Positions 45,069-53,881 are shown, numbered from the stretch's first letter. The stretch is 64,000 bases of DNA from Ruegeria arenilitoris (GCF_013030265.1 NZ_WPZQ01000007.1:186001-250000); one strand, 5' to 3'. Numbers and translations are program-made. Notes: generated by a model from the sequence alone, not told the origin.

Positions 45069-45878
45069 TTAGTCGACGAAGGCGCGTTCGACGACAAATG
45101 TTGCAGGCTTGTTGTTGGCGCCCTCTTCCAGTCCGAACCCTTCCAGCGCGGCCTTGGTATCCTGAAGCATTGCCATCGAGCCGCAGATCATTCCGCGATC
45201 ATGTTCCGGAGAGATCGCGGGTACGCCCAGATCATCGAACACTTTGCCCGACGCCATCAGATCGGTGATCCTGCCCTGAAACTGATAATCCTCACGCGTG
45301 ACGGTGCAATAGTGGCGCAGGTTCTGGGCCATCTCACCCACCAGCGGGTCGGATTTCAGTGCTGTGACCAAGTCTTTACCGTATTGCAGTTCAGCTGTCT
45401 CCCGACAGGTATGAGTCAGGATAACTTCATCGAATTTCTCATAGGTTTCCGGATCGCGGATCAGGGACGCAAAAGGTGCTATGCCTGTGCCGGTTGAGAA
45501 CATCCACAGCCGCTTGCCTGGCAGCAGCGCGTCGTTCACCAGCGTACCTGTCGGCTTTTTGCGCATCAAAACGGTGTCACCTTCGCGGATCTTCTGCAGA
45601 TGTTCGGTTAGAGGACCATCCGGCACTTTGATCGAATAGAACTCGAGCTCTTCATCCCAGCTGGGTGAGGCGACAGAGTAGGCACGGAACACCGGCTTTT
45701 CGACATTCGGCAGACCTATCATCACGAATTCACCGGACCGGAATCGAAAGGTCGATGGGCGGGTGATACGGAATCTGAACAGGCTGTCAGTATAATGCTG
45801 AACTTCGGTCACCGTTTGGGCAAACACGCCTGCCGGTATGTGAAAATCCGTCTTTGATTGGGTGTCCAGCGACATCAT
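45069..45878 (-). CDS. fpr: Ferredoxin-NADP(+) reductase, bacterial class I
   Basis: A 269-residue flavoprotein. The FAD-binding motif RAYSVASPSW lies near residue 65, the NADP-binding GTGIAPFASLIRDPETYE near 125-142, and the C-terminal tail VVERAFVD is typical of Rhodobacter-type Fpr. It passes electrons between NADPH and ferredoxin or flavodoxin. It lies six bases after a 7Fe ferredoxin gene, and AGGAG is embedded in the end of that gene. Beside a ferredoxin-dependent ring reductase cluster, it most likely works toward ferredoxin reduction, feeding the 6-hydroxynicotinate reductase-like protein. Oxidative-stress Fpr is the alternative role. Confidence 0.9.
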   Translation of the reverse strand: MMSLDTQSKTDFHIPAGVFAQTVTEVQHYTDSLFRFRITRPSTFRFRSGEFVMIGLPNVEKPVFRAYSVASPSWDEELEFYSIKVPDGPLTEHLQKIREGDTVLMRKKPTGTLVNDALLPGKRLWMFSTGTGIAPFASLIRDPETYEKFDEVILTHTCRETAELQYGKDLVTALKSDPLVGEMAQNLRHYCTVTREDYQFQGRITDLMASGKVFDDLGVPAISPEHDRGMICGSMAMLQDTKAALEGFGLEEGANNKPATFVVERAFVD

Positions 45879-45884
45879 GCTCTC

Positions 45885-46217
45885 CTATGCGTCCGCGGGG
45901 GCTTCGGACAGAAGCTCCAGTTTGCTGTCCTTGCCGTTCCAGTCATCGGCGTCGGGCAGAGGGTCTTTTTTTTCCGTAATGACGGGCCACTGTTCTGCAT
46001 ATTTACGGTTCAGATCGACCCAGTCTTTCATTCCTTCTTCGGTATCCGGGCGGATTGCATCTGCAGGGCATTCCGGTTCGCAAACGCCGCAATCAATGCA
46101 CTCATCAGGATGGATGACCAATGTGTTTTCGCCTTCGTAGAAGCAGTCCACCGGGCAGACTTCGACGCAATCGGTAAATTTACAGTTGATGCAGTTATCC
46201 GTCACTACATAGGTCAA
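45885..46217 (-). CDS. fdxA: 7Fe ferredoxin (3Fe-4S/4Fe-4S), FdxA type
   Basis: A 110-residue ferredoxin. Cluster ligands are in [20 protein letters not shown] and [13 protein letters not shown], followed by the long acidic C-terminal tail of FdxA proteins. I chose a TTG start at 46217: it gives the family N-terminus (M)TYVVTDNC and has AAGGA eight bases upstream. The ATG at 46235 adds six residues and would overlap a probable operator. It would carry electrons from Fpr to the ring reductase. The MarR-type motif 17-30 bases upstream ties it to the enamidase and hydroxylase genes. Confidence 0.9.
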   Translation of the reverse strand: MTYVVTDNCINCKFTDCVEVCPVDCFYEGENTLVIHPDECIDCGVCEPECPADAIRPDTEEGMKDWVDLNRKYAEQWPVITEKKDPLPDADDWNGKDSKLELLSEAPADA

Positions 46218-46233
46218 CGCGGCTATCCTTATC

Positions 46234-46247
46234 ATTAGTATACAAAT
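46234..46247. promoter_or_regulatory. MarR-type operator upstream of the ferredoxin gene
   Basis: ATTAGTATACAAAT lies 17 bases upstream of the TTG start of fdxA. The same 13-base core occurs in reverse complement (TTTGTATACTAAT) upstream of the molybdenum hydroxylase operon at 60993-61005. Confidence 0.65.
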
Positions 46248-46315
46248 GAATATTTCTGAACCGCGTCGCCTGTCAATACGTTTTTGTACTAACGATTATT
46301 TGGAGCGCTTCGTGC

Positions 46316-46348
46316 TTGACCCAGAGACTTATATAATTAGTATACTAA
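46316..46348 (+). promoter_or_regulatory. Promoter and MarR-type operator of the enamidase gene
   Basis: TTGACC (46316-46321) and TAGTAT (46338-46343), 16 bases apart, form a plausible sigma-70 promoter. The perfect palindrome TTAGTATACTAA (46337-46348) covers the -10 element, so binding there would block transcription. The start codon follows 29 bases later. A weaker relative, TTTGTACTAAC, lies at 46283-46293. Confidence 0.6.
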
Positions 46349-46377
46349 CGAAATATCCAAATCTTCGAGAGGGACAG

Positions 46378-47544
46378 ATGGCTGATAAACTGGTCGTGAA
46401 AAACATCGGACTGCTGCTATCAGGAAAGATGGAGAACCCGATTCTCGATGCGGACTGCGTGATTGCTATAGACGGCAAGATTTCGGACTGGGGATACGAA
46501 AAGGACCTCGATTGTGACGATGCGGACACCGTGGTGGACGCCAATGGTGTGACTCTGGCACCGGGCCTTATCGACAGCCATATCCATCCGGTCGTTGGCG
46601 ACTATACCCCCAGACAACAACAGCTTCACTGGATCGATTCCACGTTGCACGGCGGCGTGACCACACTGATTTCGGCGGGTGAAGTGCATATGCCGGGTCG
46701 GCCTAAGGACGTGGTGGGCCTGAAGGCGATGGCGATTGCAGCGCAGCGTTGGTATGAGAATTTCCGACCTTCTGGCGTAAAGGTTCATGCCGGAGCGCCG
46801 GTAATCGAACATGGAATGGTCGAGGAAGACTTCAAAGAGATGGCTGACGCTGGCGTCAAGCTGCTGGGTGAGGTCGGGCTGGGTACGGTCAAGGACGGCA
46901 AGACTGCCAAACAGATGGTCGACTGGGCGCGAAAGTACGGTATCCAGTCAACAATCCATACTGGAGGGCCGTCGATTCCGGGGTCCGGCCTGATTGATGC
47001 GGATATGGTTCTGGAAACCGGAACCGATGTGATTGGGCATATCAATGGCGGGCATTCCGCGTTGCCTGACGATCAGATCACCTGCCTTTGCGAAAGCTGT
47101 ACCGCCGGGTTGGAGATTGTGCACAACGGGAACGAACGCGCCGCACTTCTGACTCTGAACACCGCGCGTGAGCTCAAGCAGATGGATCGGATCATACTGG
47201 GTACGGATGGACCAGCTGGCTCTGGTGTGCAGCCGCTGGGTATCATGCGGATGGTCGCGATGCTGTCAGCTTTGGGCAACGTTCCCGCCGAGATCGCGTT
47301 TTGCTTTGCGAACGGAAATACCGCACGTCAGCGCGAACTGGATACGGGCCTGATCGAAAAGGGGTATTGTGCAGATTTCGTGCTGATGGATCAGGCGCAG
47401 CACGCACCAGGTAAGACGATTCTAGAATCTGTTCAGTTAGGAAATCTGCCGGGTGTCGGCATGACCATCATCGATGGTGTTGTGCGTTCGGAACGCAGTC
47501 GCAATACGCCTCCGGCAACGCGTTTGCCGCAGATTGTTAGCTGA
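46378..47544 (+). CDS. Enamidase-like amidohydrolase (1,4,5,6-tetrahydro-6-oxonicotinate hydrolase family)
   Basis: A 388-residue amidohydrolase with a complete binuclear metal site: His68 and His70 in DSHIHPVVGDY, Glu165 in LLGEVGLGT, His194 in TIHTGGPSIPG, His221 in HINGGHSAL and Asp277 in GTDGPAGSG. Blocks such as LHGGVTTLISAG, PGRPKD, EVGLGT and the ending SRNTPPA follow Eubacterium barkeri enamidase, including length. That enzyme opens the reduced ring of 6-oxo-tetrahydronicotinate to ammonia and 2-formylglutarate. The start at 46378 has GAGGGA upstream. The enamidase call is by recognition of the family, not a computed alignment; a related cyclic enamide is possible as substrate. Confidence 0.82.
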   Translation: MADKLVVKNIGLLLSGKMENPILDADCVIAIDGKISDWGYEKDLDCDDADTVVDANGVTLAPGLIDSHIHPVVGDYTPRQQQLHWIDSTLHGGVTTLISAGEVHMPGRPKDVVGLKAMAIAAQRWYENFRPSGVKVHAGAPVIEHGMVEEDFKEMADAGVKLLGEVGLGTVKDGKTAKQMVDWARKYGIQSTIHTGGPSIPGSGLIDADMVLETGTDVIGHINGGHSALPDDQITCLCESCTAGLEIVHNGNERAALLTLNTARELKQMDRIILGTDGPAGSGVQPLGIMRMVAMLSALGNVPAEIAFCFANGNTARQRELDTGLIEKGYCADFVLMDQAQHAPGKTILESVQLGNLPGVGMTIIDGVVRSERSRNTPPATRLPQIVS

Positions 47545-47599
47545 ACAGATCACTTCTGGATGTTGAAGACATTAGGGCACGACGAGACTAGGACATAAG

Positions 47600-48712
47600 A
47601 TGAGCGCACCTTTGCAGGGGCTGAAAGTGGTCGAGCTAGCCAGGATTCTGGCGGGTCCGTGGATCGGTCAGACATTGGCTGATTTGGGGGCCGAAGTCCT
47701 CAAGATCGAAAGCCCGGATGGTGATGACACCCGCAAATGGGGGCCGCCATTTATCGAGCGTGACGGAGATCGGACGGCCGCATATTTTCACGCCGCAAAT
47801 CGAGGAAAGGACAGCATAGCACTGGACTTTGCGGATGCGGAGGACCGGTCAAAATTGCTCGACCTGATCCGCGAGGCGGATGTTCTGGTCGAAAACTTCA
47901 AAGTCGGCGGCCTGCAAAAGTTTGGCCTGGATTATGACAGCGTCAAAGAAATCAATCCCCGCCTGATCTACGCCTCTGTTACGGGGTTTGGTCAGGACGG
48001 GTCATATGCACATCGTGCCGGTTATGACTTTCTGATCCAGGGCATGAGCGGCATCATGGATCTGACCGGCGATCCACAGGGCGAACCGCAAAAAATCGGT
48101 GTGGCTTTTGCGGACATATTCACCGGGCTTTACGGGGTGATCGGAATTCAGGCTGCACTGGCGGAACGAGAAAGATCAGGGCAAGGGCAACATGTGGATC
48201 TGAGCCTGCTGGATTGCATGACAGGGGTGTTGGCCAACCAGGCCATGAACTATTTGGCTTCGGGGATTTGCCCGACCCGTCTGGGGAATGCGCATCCAAA
48301 CATTGTCCCGTATCAGGTGTTCCCGGTTGCGGACGGCCATATCATCATCGCGTGTGGAAATGACCGTCAGTTCGCATCTCTTTGCGGGATTCTGGGGTGT
48401 TCCGAACTGGCCGATGATGCGCGGTTTGCAACCAACCCGGATCGCGTGGCCAACCGCTCTGAACTGAGCGATATGCTGACCGAAGCCTGCCAGAAATGGA
48501 CCAAGGCTGACTTGTTGGCAGCGCTTGAACACGGTGGAGTGCCAGGGGGGCCGATCAATACGGTCGCCGAAGCGCTGAGTGATCCGCAAATTCATCATCG
48601 TGTTATGCAGATCGAGCCGGAAGGTGTGCCGGGGCTGCGCACACCAATCCGGTTTTCACGGTCGGCGTTGCGTCTGGACAAAGCATCGCCCAAACGGCCG
48701 GTCAGATCATGA
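47600..48712 (+). CDS. CaiB/BaiF (family III) CoA-transferase
   Basis: A 370-residue family III CoA-transferase. It has VELARILAGPWIGQTLADLGAEVLKIE at the N-terminus, a probable catalytic Asp172 in GVAFADIFTGLYG, and GGVPGGPINTVAEAL near the C-terminus. It moves CoA between carboxylic acids through an aspartyl-CoA intermediate. It lies 55 bases after the enamidase gene on the same strand. A dicarboxylic product of ring opening, such as glutarate or a 2-substituted glutarate, is the logical acceptor; the human glutarate CoA-transferase SUGCT is in this family. Its 3-prime end overlaps the convergent marR gene by six bases. Confidence 0.87.
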   Translation: MSAPLQGLKVVELARILAGPWIGQTLADLGAEVLKIESPDGDDTRKWGPPFIERDGDRTAAYFHAANRGKDSIALDFADAEDRSKLLDLIREADVLVENFKVGGLQKFGLDYDSVKEINPRLIYASVTGFGQDGSYAHRAGYDFLIQGMSGIMDLTGDPQGEPQKIGVAFADIFTGLYGVIGIQAALAERERSGQGQHVDLSLLDCMTGVLANQAMNYLASGICPTRLGNAHPNIVPYQVFPVADGHIIIACGNDRQFASLCGILGCSELADDARFATNPDRVANRSELSDMLTEACQKWTKADLLAALEHGGVPGGPINTVAEALSDPQIHHRVMQIEPEGVPGLRTPIRFSRSALRLDKASPKRPVRS

Positions 48713-49132
48713 GATTTTGCGCAGGATTTTGATCAGGTTGCGTTGCTCGGCGGCGGTCAGGGGTTTCAGCGTTTCGCCCGTGATCTTCTGGCCGACTTCT
48801 TTCATCCGTTCAACCAGCGCCTCTCCGGCCGGCGAAAGCGAAATCAAAGTGCGGCGTTTATCGTCCGGATCGGCCTCGGTAATCGTGAAGCCCTTTTGCT
48901 TCAAGCGGTCCACAACACCTTTAATCGTCGCGACATCCATGGCGGCCAACCGGCCCAGGCGGTTTTGCGAACATTTGCCGAGCTCGGCAATTCGCACCAG
49001 AGCCGCAAATTGAGTGGGCGTCAGGCCTTCCAGGGTGTGCGACTGAAAAATCGAAGCGTGACGCTGATTGGCCAGACGCAACAAATAGCCGACCTGACTG
49101 TCGAGCAGATAGCTGTCGTCTGAGTCTGTCAT
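48707..49132 (-). CDS. MarR-family transcriptional regulator of the ring-reduction cluster
   Basis: A 141-residue winged-helix protein. The recognition helix region is CSQNRLGRLAAMDVATIKGVVDRL (about 53-77), and the wing is EADPDDKRRTLISLS. It lies at the end of the leftward hydroxylase-reductase-transporter array and is the only MarR gene in the island. It is the natural candidate to bind the TTAGTATACTAA-type sites at 43.3, 46.2, 46.3 and 61.0 kb. A looser match, TTTGTGTTATAAT (49157-49169), lies 24 bases upstream of its own start and may allow autoregulation. Confidence 0.85.
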   Translation of the reverse strand: MTDSDDSYLLDSQVGYLLRLANQRHASIFQSHTLEGLTPTQFAALVRIAELGKCSQNRLGRLAAMDVATIKGVVDRLKQKGFTITEADPDDKRRTLISLSPAGEALVERMKEVGQKITGETLKPLTAAEQRNLIKILRKIS

Positions 49133-49202
49133 GGTTGCTCCTGACCGGTATTTTCGTTTGTGTTATAATAAACGTCCGGGCGACCGCTACAATAGCCAGG
49201 GG

Positions 49203-49904
49203 TCATACCGCAAGGTAGGAATTGGAAATCTCAGGATTTTCGTCCAGATCCGCGAAACTACCTTCGAACCTCATCTCTCCTTTTTCTATGATATATGCCC
49301 GGTCCGAGACCAGCCGTGCAAAATGCAGGTTCTGTTCACTGATCAGTACCGACAAACCTTCGCGTTTCAATTCGGCTATGACACGCGCCATCTGTTCGAC
49401 AATTACCGGAGCGATCCCCTCGGATGGTTCATCCAGCAAGACCAGTTTGGGGTTGCCCATCAGGGTGCGGGCTATTGTCAGCATCTGCTGTTCACCCCCA
49501 GACAACTGCTTGCCGAGGTTTTTCCGACGCTCATCAAGGTTTGGGAACAGCTCGAACAGATGTTCCAGCGTCCATTCCGGGGCACCCGGGCGGGGTGGGC
49601 GACGACCGACCTCCAGATTTTCTTCAACGGTCAGATCACCAAATATCCGCCGTTCTTCCGGAACATAGCCGATGCCTGCGCGGCAAATGGCATGGGGCGT
49701 GCCACCCAGGATGCTGCGTTCGTCATAGTGAACTGTACCTGCAGTGTGGCGTACCAGCCCCATGACTGATTTCATTGTCGTAGATTTTCCGGCGCCATTG
49801 CGCCCCATCAGCGCGACAACTTCGTTCTCTTGGATATTCAAGGAGACGCCGTTTAGAATCTGTGCGCGGCCATACCATGCACCGAGGTTGGTGACTTCAA
49901 GCAT
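49203..49904 (-). CDS. livF: Branched-chain-type ABC transporter ATPase, LivF-like
   Basis: A 233-residue ABC ATPase with Walker A GRNGAGKST, the LivF-type GYVPEERRIFGDLTVEENL segment, signature QLSGGEQQM and Walker B LVLLDEPSEG. The start at 49904 overlaps the livG-type gene by eight bases. It powers the importer whose permease, second ATPase and binding protein are encoded upstream. Substrates of Liv-type systems reach well beyond amino acids and include aromatic acids; in this cluster the substrate is probably the N-heterocycle. Confidence 0.9.
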   Translation of the reverse strand: MLEVTNLGAWYGRAQILNGVSLNIQENEVVALMGRNGAGKSTTMKSVMGLVRHTAGTVHYDERSILGGTPHAICRAGIGYVPEERRIFGDLTVEENLEVGRRPPRPGAPEWTLEHLFELFPNLDERRKNLGKQLSGGEQQMLTIARTLMGNPKLVLLDEPSEGIAPVIVEQMARVIAELKREGLSVLISEQNLHFARLVSDRAYIIEKGEMRFEGSFADLDENPEISNSYLAV

Positions 49905-50670
49905 AGGCACCCTCCGCTTCGAAAACGCTGCCGCCACCCAGATAGACTTCCTGTACCGTGGGGTTTGCCCGGATTTCCGAGCCGTTGCCTTCAGCGATCA
50001 ATTCACCACGATTCAGGACAAGTATGCGGTGGGCATGGGCAAAAACCACATCCATGTCATGTTCAGTGAAGACGACGCTGACCCCTCCCTTTGCAACGAT
50101 TTCTGCGGTCAGGGACATTAGCGCAAGCCGCTCGGAAGGGGCCATACCAGCGGTTGGCTCATCCATCAGCAACAAGGCGGGTTCGTGGGCGAGTGCGATC
50201 GCCAGTTCCAGCCGTTTGAGATCACCGTAGGCCAGTTCCGAACAGGCGCGCCCGGCCTGATCCTGCATCGAGACGAGCTCCAGCAATGCCATCGCCTCAT
50301 CCACGTACAAATGTGTCGCACGAGAAAACAGGTCAAACACCCGACGATGATGCGAGATCAGCGCCATCTGCACGTTTTCGACAACTGTCATCGAAAGGAA
50401 AGTCGCCGTGATTTGGAACGTGCGGCCTACACCCATTCTCCAGATTTTCCGCGGTGGATGGCCGATCAGGGCCTGGCCACGCAGCGAAACCGAGCCACTA
50501 TCAGGTTTCAAATACCCGTTCAGCATGTTGAAACAGGTTGTCTTGCCTGCACCGTTTGGGCCGATCAGGGCCAGAAACTCACCTTCGTTCAGATCAAAGC
50601 TGACATCCTTGACTGCCTGCACGCCTCCAAAGCGTTTGGAAAGGTCACGTACCTCAAGAACCCGAGTCAT
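49897..50670 (-). CDS. livG: Branched-chain-type ABC transporter ATPase, LivG-like
   Basis: A 257-residue ABC ATPase with Walker A GPNGAGKTT, the LivG-type GVGRTFQITATFLSMTVVENV segment, signature SELAYGDLKRLE (a degenerate LSGGQ, usual for LivG) and Walker B LLLMDEPTAGM. Its start overlaps the fused permease gene by four bases. It pairs with the LivF-like subunit to drive import. Confidence 0.9.
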   Translation of the reverse strand: MTRVLEVRDLSKRFGGVQAVKDVSFDLNEGEFLALIGPNGAGKTTCFNMLNGYLKPDSGSVSLRGQALIGHPPRKIWRMGVGRTFQITATFLSMTVVENVQMALISHHRRVFDLFSRATHLYVDEAMALLELVSMQDQAGRACSELAYGDLKRLELAIALAHEPALLLMDEPTAGMAPSERLALMSLTAEIVAKGGVSVVFTEHDMDVVFAHAHRILVLNRGELIAEGNGSEIRANPTVQEVYLGGGSVFEAEGAYA

Positions 50671-52511
50671 GCCCTCTCTCCCTTCAGCATGCGCAACAGT
50701 CGCTGAATGCCACCTGCGATTCCATCCGGAGCCAGCAGAACGACGACCAGAATGATGGCGCCGAAGATGAATCGCCAGTAGTCCAGCCGCGTGACCCAGT
50801 CCTCAATCAGAACAAAGGCACCGGCACCCAGTATTGGTCCAGCCAGTGCGTGAATACCGCCCACCAACACCATGATCAGGCCGTCGATACTCTGAGCAAT
50901 CCCCAGACTGTCAGGAAAGACGCTGCCTTTGGAAAAGGCAAATACAACGCCGGCCAAACCTGCAAAGCCTCCGGCCAGAACAAAGCCCATCCATTGGTGG
51001 AAGCGGGTATCGACACCGATCGCTTCGGCCCGGGTCTGGCTGTCGCGTATGCCGCGCAGCACATAACCGAAGGGCGAGAATGCCGCGCGGCGCAACATCC
51101 AGATACCGCCAACACACAAAACAAAAGCGATATAGAAAAAGACCTTGTCCGAACTGGCCCACTTGGCAGGCCATACCCCAAGGATTCCATCATCGCCTCC
51201 GGTAAACTCCTGCCACTGGAAGGTGACACCCCATAGGATTTGAGCGGCGGCCAGCGTGAGCATCGCCAGATACACGCCGGAAAGCCGTACGCAGAACCAG
51301 CCAAAGAACAGGGCTGCCATAGCGGCGCAAATCGGGCCAAAGATCATCGCCGGGAGCATTCCAAATCCGAGAAACTTGACGGCCATCGCCGCAGCATATG
51401 CCCCGACACCAAAGTAAGCGGCATGCCCGAAGCTGACCATGCCTCCGACGCCCATCATGAAATGCAATGACACTGCAAACAGCGTTGCCACCATTACATC
51501 CACCATTAGGACGGTCGTGAAATCGGCGGTGAAGAACGGGCTGAGTGCAAGTACGCCCAAAGCCGCGAAAAGAACCATTGCCGATTTCTGGTCCATCAGC
51601 GCCAGAGGCCGCTCGGGTTCTTCTGGCGCGCCTTTCTCGCTGCCCGGTTTTCCGAACAATCCATGAGGCCGGAAGATCAGGACAATCGCCATCACGATAA
51701 AGGGCAGGACAATCGAGATTTGGGGGAAAATCAGGATCGCAAACGCATTGAGAACCGAGATGAGAACTGCCGCGACAAATGCCCCTGAAACACTGCCCAT
51801 ACCGCCGATAACGACGACAACGAAGGCTTCGCCGATGATTGAAAGGTCCATTTGCAGCGACACCGCTTCACGCGGAATTTGAAGCGCACCGCCCAGCCCG
51901 GCCAGAAATGAACCCAGCACAAAGGCCGCCGAGAACAACCAGGCCTGATTGACGCCAAGCGCGCCGACCATTTCGCGGTCCTGTGTGGCTGCACGGACCA
52001 GCACACCCCAGCGCGTCTTGTGGAACAGCAACCAGATCGCCAGCAGCACGACAGGTCCGATCGCAATCAAGGCGAGATCATATTCAGGGATTGGCTCACC
52101 CATGATCCGGACCGCTCGATCAAGTCCAGGCGCGCGCGGCCCCAGCAGATCCTCAGCCCCCCAAATCGCCAAAGTCGCATCCTGAAAGATCAGTACGACC
52201 CCAAAGGTTGCGACCAGCTGGAACAATTCGGGGGCGTGATAAATGCGGCGCAGGATGGTCAGTTCGATCACCAGACCGATCAGCCCGACGATCATCGCAG
52301 CCAGAATCACACTGCCCCAAAAACCGATGATGCTGCCGCTCCAGATTGAGACCAGCGTATATGCGAGATACGCGCCGATCATATAGAACGAACCATGTGC
52401 GAAGTTCACGATCCGCGTAACGCCGAAGATGATCGAAAGCCCGGAAGCGATGAGAAACAGCGAAGAAGCATTCGCCAATCCAGTCAGTAGCTGAGCAAAA
52501 TAGAACCCCAT
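50667..52511 (-). CDS. Fused LivH-LivM permease of a branched-chain-type ABC importer
   Basis: A 614-residue membrane protein. Residues about 1-290 are LivH-like (GLSIIFGVTRIVNFAHGSFYMIGAYLAY, VVVIGGMGSVSGAFVAAVLI). Residues about 315-610 are LivM-like (FMMGVGGMVSFGHAAYFGVGAYAAA, VLRGIRDSQTRAEAIGVD). A hydrophilic linker rich in Gly, Pro and Glu (about 292-312) joins them. Most Liv systems use two separate permeases; the right-hand system in this window does. The start at 52511 removes a non-homologous N-terminal stretch of a longer frame and begins at the usual LivH N-terminus. Confidence 0.9.
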   Translation of the reverse strand: MGFYFAQLLTGLANASSLFLIASGLSIIFGVTRIVNFAHGSFYMIGAYLAYTLVSIWSGSIIGFWGSVILAAMIVGLIGLVIELTILRRIYHAPELFQLVATFGVVLIFQDATLAIWGAEDLLGPRAPGLDRAVRIMGEPIPEYDLALIAIGPVVLLAIWLLFHKTRWGVLVRAATQDREMVGALGVNQAWLFSAAFVLGSFLAGLGGALQIPREAVSLQMDLSIIGEAFVVVVIGGMGSVSGAFVAAVLISVLNAFAILIFPQISIVLPFIVMAIVLIFRPHGLFGKPGSEKGAPEEPERPLALMDQKSAMVLFAALGVLALSPFFTADFTTVLMVDVMVATLFAVSLHFMMGVGGMVSFGHAAYFGVGAYAAAMAVKFLGFGMLPAMIFGPICAAMAALFFGWFCVRLSGVYLAMLTLAAAQILWGVTFQWQEFTGGDDGILGVWPAKWASSDKVFFYIAFVLCVGGIWMLRRAAFSPFGYVLRGIRDSQTRAEAIGVDTRFHQWMGFVLAGGFAGLAGVVFAFSKGSVFPDSLGIAQSIDGLIMVLVGGIHALAGPILGAGAFVLIEDWVTRLDYWRFIFGAIILVVVLLAPDGIAGGIQRLLRMLKGERA

Positions 52512-52546
52512 CGGGCCACCGTCCCTTGTTCGTGTTCTTATTGTGG

Positions 52547-52569
52547 GGCGGGGCAACATATGCCCCGCC
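52547..52569 (-). terminator. Hairpin between binding-protein and permease genes
   Basis: GGCGGGGCA (52547-52555) and TGCCCCGCC (52561-52569) form a perfect 9-base GC-rich stem with a 5-base loop, 10 bases after the binding-protein stop codon. No T-run follows. Such hairpins after binding-protein genes commonly protect that mRNA segment or partly stop transcription, giving more binding protein than permease. Confidence 0.55.
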
Positions 52570-52578
52570 GATTTCGGC

Positions 52579-53793
52579 TTATTCCGCCGGACGCAGGGCT
52601 GTTGCGTCTTCTTCACTGGGCAGATAATCGGCCCCATCAGCATAGGCCCAGTCGACCATCACAGGGTTGCCATCCACCATGCCGGTCTTGCCGACATAGG
52701 CACCCATCGTGGACTGGTGGTCCGCCGCGCGGAAAGTGAATGGGCCTGTGGGGCTGGTGTCAACGGTAAGTCCCTCCATTGCAGCCAGCAATGCCTCGGT
52801 GTCTGTAGAACCGGCTTTCTCGAGTGCAGCAGCAATCGCCAGAACTGAGTTGTAGCCGACTATCGAACCCGTCTTGGGTGCTTCGCCAAATTTCGCGATA
52901 TAGGCATCGGCAAAGGCTTTGTGGTCGTCGGTCTCGATATCTGTTGATGGATACCCGGTTACGATCCAACCCTCAGGCGCTTCACCCCCCAACGGAGCAA
53001 GATACTCGGGCTCACCAGTCAGAAGAGACGCCACATCGCGGTCTTCGAAGAGGAAGCGCAATGACCCTTCACGGACGAATTTTGCCAGATCACCACCAAA
53101 TGTGACGTTGTAGATCGCATCCGGTTTGGCCGCTTCCAATGCGCGTACAGTTGACCCTGCGTCGATCTTGAACAATGGGGGCCACTGTTCTTCGACAAAC
53201 TCCACATCAGGGCGCAATTTGGTTAACTCCGATTTGAAAGCCTTCACCGCATCCTGCCCATAAGCATAGTTTGGCGCGACGGTGGCCCATTTCACCGCGT
53301 CCAGCTTTGCGGCTTGTTCGGCCAGCATGGCAGCCTGCATGTGGGTCGAGGGGCGCAGCCGGTAGGTGTATTTGTTACCCTTGGACCAAACGATCGCGTC
53401 TGACAGAGGTTCGGACGCGAGGAACAGAACCTCTTTCTGTTTGGCGAAATCCGATACGGCCAGGCCGATATTGGACAGGAATGTACCAAAAATCAGCACG
53501 GCTCCGTCTTTCGAAACCAATTCTTCAGCGATGCGGATTGCGGTCGCCGGATCCCCGGTATCGTCGCGGCTGATGACTTCCAGTTGTTTGCCATTGACGC
53601 CACCTGCGGTGTTGATTTGTTCAACAGCCAGCTGCCAGCCTTTTTTGTAAGGCTCCGTAAAAGCCGGAAGCCGGGTGTAGCTGTTGACTTCGCCCAGCAC
53701 AATGGTGTCTTGGGCCAAGCCGCTGCCGGCTGTTAAGCCGGTCAATGGCAACGCGGCGAGCGCGCCAAGTACCGTGCGTCTGATCAGATTCAT
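52579..53793 (-). CDS. ABC transporter periplasmic binding protein, Leu/Ile/Val-binding type (left system)
   Basis: A 404-residue exported protein. The signal peptide is MNLIRRTVLGALAALPLTGL, ending near AGSGLAQ. The Peripla_BP_6 domain begins DTIVLGEVNSYTRLPAFTEPYKKGW and includes AGGVNGKQLEVISRDDTGDPATAIRIAEEL. It delivers a small organic acid or amino acid to the fused permease encoded downstream. The ligand is inferred from its place directly after the ring-reduction genes. An 88-base gap (53794-53881) separates it from the AA_synth gene and may hold an extra promoter. Confidence 0.9.
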   Translation of the reverse strand: MNLIRRTVLGALAALPLTGLTAGSGLAQDTIVLGEVNSYTRLPAFTEPYKKGWQLAVEQINTAGGVNGKQLEVISRDDTGDPATAIRIAEELVSKDGAVLIFGTFLSNIGLAVSDFAKQKEVLFLASEPLSDAIVWSKGNKYTYRLRPSTHMQAAMLAEQAAKLDAVKWATVAPNYAYGQDAVKAFKSELTKLRPDVEFVEEQWPPLFKIDAGSTVRALEAAKPDAIYNVTFGGDLAKFVREGSLRFLFEDRDVASLLTGEPEYLAPLGGEAPEGWIVTGYPSTDIETDDHKAFADAYIAKFGEAPKTGSIVGYNSVLAIAAALEKAGSTDTEALLAAMEGLTVDTSPTGPFTFRAADHQSTMGAYVGKTGMVDGNPVMVDWAYADGADYLPSEEDATALRPAE

Positions 53794-53881
53794 ATCTAGT
53801 CCTCCCTATGATCATTTTTCACGGCCAGTTGTGCCCGGCTTCTTGGTTGTTGTCAGTGCCAGATTGAGGTCAATTACATTT

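Noticed and set aside
46218..46235. ATG start for the ferredoxin gene at 46235
   Set aside because: It would add six non-family residues, lacks a ribosome site and overlaps the operator; the TTG at 46217 fits the family N-terminus.
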